Source: Oceanospirillaceae bacterium UBA2001
Lineage (GTDB): Bacteria > Pseudomonadota > Gammaproteobacteria > Pseudomonadales > Balneatricaceae
Assembly (NCBI GenBank): GCA_002335115.1
Contig: DDCR01000117.1
Coordinates: forward strand, 1-33,909
Reading direction: 5' to 3'
DNA length: 33,909 nt
Shown: piece after piece, positions 32,243-33,909 of the stretch
Layout of the letters: each line of letters opens with the position of its first letter
Position numbering within the stretch: position 1 is the first letter of the stretch
The notes under the pieces: generated by a model
Database searches by the model: none
Seen by the model: only the letters and a program-made list of their open reading frames with translations
Told to the model about the DNA's origin: nothing
Position numbers and translations under genes: made by a program

Positions 32243-33909
32243 ATGCCGACAGCACCTGTCTCCTTGCCGATTGACAAGGTGCTTCCAGAACTGTCTGACC
32301 AATTAGAAAATCACCACCAAGTGGTCCTAATTGCACCTCCTGGTGCGGGTAAAACGACGCGTGTACCACTGGCTCTGATGCAAGCCCCTTGGCTAGGCCA
32401 GCAGAAAATACTGCTCATCGAACCACGCCGCATTGCCACTCTTGCTACGGCTAATTTCTTAGCCCACAGCCTGCAACAAACCTGTGGTCAAAGCATCGGT
32501 TATCGCATGCGTTTAGATACAAAGGTGAGTGCAAGTACCCGCATTGAGGTAATGACCCATGGCGTCTTATTAAGGATGCTGCAGCAAGACCCAAGCCTTG
32601 AGGGTGTCGGAGCTGTCATTTTTGACGAATTTCACGAACGTAGTTTAGATAGTGATTTGAGTTTAGCCATGTGCCTTCAAGGCAGAGAATTGCTGCGTGA
32701 AGAAGCTCCCCTTAAGCTCATCATAATGTCTGCCACTATGGACGCTCAAAGTGCCAGCGCATTACTTCACGACGCGCCCATTATTGTGAGTCAAGGTCGC
32801 CAGTTTCCAGTCACAATTCATCAAGTGTGCCCAGCCCCTAGCCGTGGTCAGATGTATAGCCAACTCTATGATGTCGTCAGCCAGGCCCTAGCCAATCACC
32901 AAGGCAGTTTGCTGGTGTTTTTACCTGGCCGAGGAGAAATTCATCAGGCTCAAGATTATTTAACGAGGCTCTGCACACCTAACATTGAACTCTTTCCCCT
33001 GTATGGTGATTTACCCATAGAACAGCAACAACAAGCCATCAGCCCTGCCAAACAGGGTCAGCGAAAAATTGTACTGGCCACAAACATTGCCGAGACTAGC
33101 CTGACAATTGAAGGCATAGAATGTGTAATTGATTTAGGTTTATCGCGCCAAATGGGCTATGACACTCGCACCGGTCTAAGCCGTCTGAGAACTGTCAAAG
33201 TGTCGCGTGCACAAGCGGCACAGCGAGCTGGTCGTGCAGGCAGATTAAGCCCTGGCACCTGTTATCGCATGTGGAGTGACACCGAACAGCAAGGTCTTGC
33301 TCCTCAGGGCACGGTCGAAATAAAACAAACAGATTTAACCCAATTATGCTTACAGTTATATGCCTTTGGTTGTTCAGACCCCACTGAGATGCAATGGATA
33401 GACCCACCACCAGCAGGACCTTGGCAAAAAGCGGAGCTCCTGTTAGCAGAACTAGGGGCTCTGAGTCCATCAGCCAATGGTTGGGCCATTTCTGCCCATG
33501 GGCAACGCATCAGTCAATTACCTCTGTCACCTCGCTTAGGTCATTTATTGTTAACTGCACAACGCTATAGCGCTGTGGAATTGGGCTGTCAGCTTGTTGC
33601 CCTGCTCAGTGAAAAGGATCCATTAGCAATTCATGCCGACCAACAGTATGATTTAATGCTGCGCATTAACTGGCTCAATGGCAGAGGTCCTTTTGCATCC
33701 ACCCAAGTTAATTTACGCCAACGCTTAGCTAAACAAATTAAGCGCCTGCTCAGTCAAATGCCAACCGACTCTGCGCCACACATTCACCATCAGTACGATG
33801 CCAATCTACTGGTCGCTATCATGATTGCCCAAGCTTGGCCTGAACGGGTTGCCCAACAAACGTCAGACCCAAAACAATACAAGCTGGCCAACGGCAAACG
33901 GGTCAACTG
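32243..33909 (+). CDS. hrpB: ATP-dependent helicase HrpB, 5' part
   Basis: The frame is open to the window edge, giving the first 555 residues of a protein usually about 800-840 long. DEAH/RHA-type helicase motifs: APPGAGKTTR (31-40, Walker A), DEFHERSL (128-135; DEFH in place of DEAH, typical of HrpB), SATMD (163-167), TNIAETSLTIEGI, and QRAGRAGR (motif VI). HrpB is a nucleic-acid-dependent ATPase of poorly known function, probably RNA-related. The ATG lies 2 bases after the stop of the RAM-domain gene and has no Shine-Dalgarno sequence of its own, implying translational coupling. The incompleteness is due only to the window boundary. Confidence 0.95.
   Translation, partial: MPTAPVSLPIDKVLPELSDQLENHHQVVLIAPPGAGKTTRVPLALMQAPWLGQQKILLIEPRRIATLATANFLAHSLQQTCGQSIGYRMRLDTKVSASTRIEVMTHGVLLRMLQQDPSLEGVGAVIFDEFHERSLDSDLSLAMCLQGRELLREEAPLKLIIMSATMDAQSASALLHDAPIIVSQGRQFPVTIHQVCPAPSRGQMYSQLYDVVSQALANHQGSLLVFLPGRGEIHQAQDYLTRLCTPNIELFPLYGDLPIEQQQQAISPAKQGQRKIVLATNIAETSLTIEGIECVIDLGLSRQMGYDTRTGLSRLRTVKVSRAQAAQRAGRAGRLSPGTCYRMWSDTEQQGLAPQGTVEIKQTDLTQLCLQLYAFGCSDPTEMQWIDPPPAGPWQKAELLLAELGALSPSANGWAISAHGQRISQLPLSPRLGHLLLTAQRYSAVELGCQLVALLSEKDPLAIHADQQYDLMLRINWLNGRGPFASTQVNLRQRLAKQIKRLLSQMPTDSAPHIHHQYDANLLVAIMIAQAWPERVAQQTSDPKQYKLANGKRVN

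Overview
The window looks like chromosomal DNA of a marine-type gammaproteobacterium of moderate GC content. This is inferred from the gene families (BolA, HrpB, LapG-type protease, CaiD very close to the enterobacterial enzyme) and from AT-rich intergenic regions; no rRNA or other taxonomic marker is present. I see no insertion sequence, prophage, integrase or CRISPR array. Almost every gene is intact, and the two truncated ones (positions 1-794 and 32243-33909) are cut only by the window edges.

Region 1 (1-2582): the 3' end of a LacI-family regulator and formate-tetrahydrofolate ligase (fhs) converge on a strong bidirectional terminator. Region 2 (2583-9276) is a quaternary-ammonium locus. 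A promoter preceded by three 21-bp tandem repeats drives a hotdog thioesterase, an acyl-CoA dehydrogenase, an NDP-forming acyl-CoA ligase and CaiD (crotonobetainyl-CoA hydratase). A convergent GlxA/CdhR-type AraC regulator and a second hotdog thioesterase follow. Together they can be read as a beta-oxidation-like route from gamma-butyrobetaine (or crotonobetaine) to carnitine through CoA thioesters. Region 3 (9309-12274) holds a zinc-type betaine-homocysteine methyltransferase homologue divergent from a non-pyrrolysine MttB-superfamily methyltransferase. These could remove methyl groups from the betaines made or used by region 2, and fhs could feed the released one-carbon units into folate.

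Region 4 (12417-15119): BolA, a TolC-like outer-membrane lipoprotein with a SPOR-like tail, and a LapG-type periplasmic cysteine protease. The last two overlap tail to tail. Region 5 (15363-15619): two identical tRNA-Asn(GTT) genes in tandem with a stringent-type promoter and a terminator.

Region 6 (15682-30380, minus strand) is one long nucleoside uptake and catabolism cluster. In transcription order it is a SorC/DeoR regulator, deoC, a two-domain ALDH16-type aldehyde dehydrogenase, a BMP-type nucleoside ABC transporter (binding protein, ATPase, two permeases), cdd, purine nucleoside phosphorylase, deoA, deoB, add and a VOC protein. Many junctions are 4-base ATGA overlaps. A 29-bp near-perfect palindrome just upstream of the regulator is the likely operator. 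The logic is import of nucleosides, deamination, phosphorolysis, conversion to (deoxy)ribose-5-phosphate, aldol cleavage to acetaldehyde plus glyceraldehyde-3-phosphate, and oxidation of acetaldehyde to acetate.

Region 7 (30370-33909): an M20 amidohydrolase (minus), then a stand-alone Lrp/AsnC-type RAM-domain protein closely coupled to the helicase gene hrpB (plus, incomplete).
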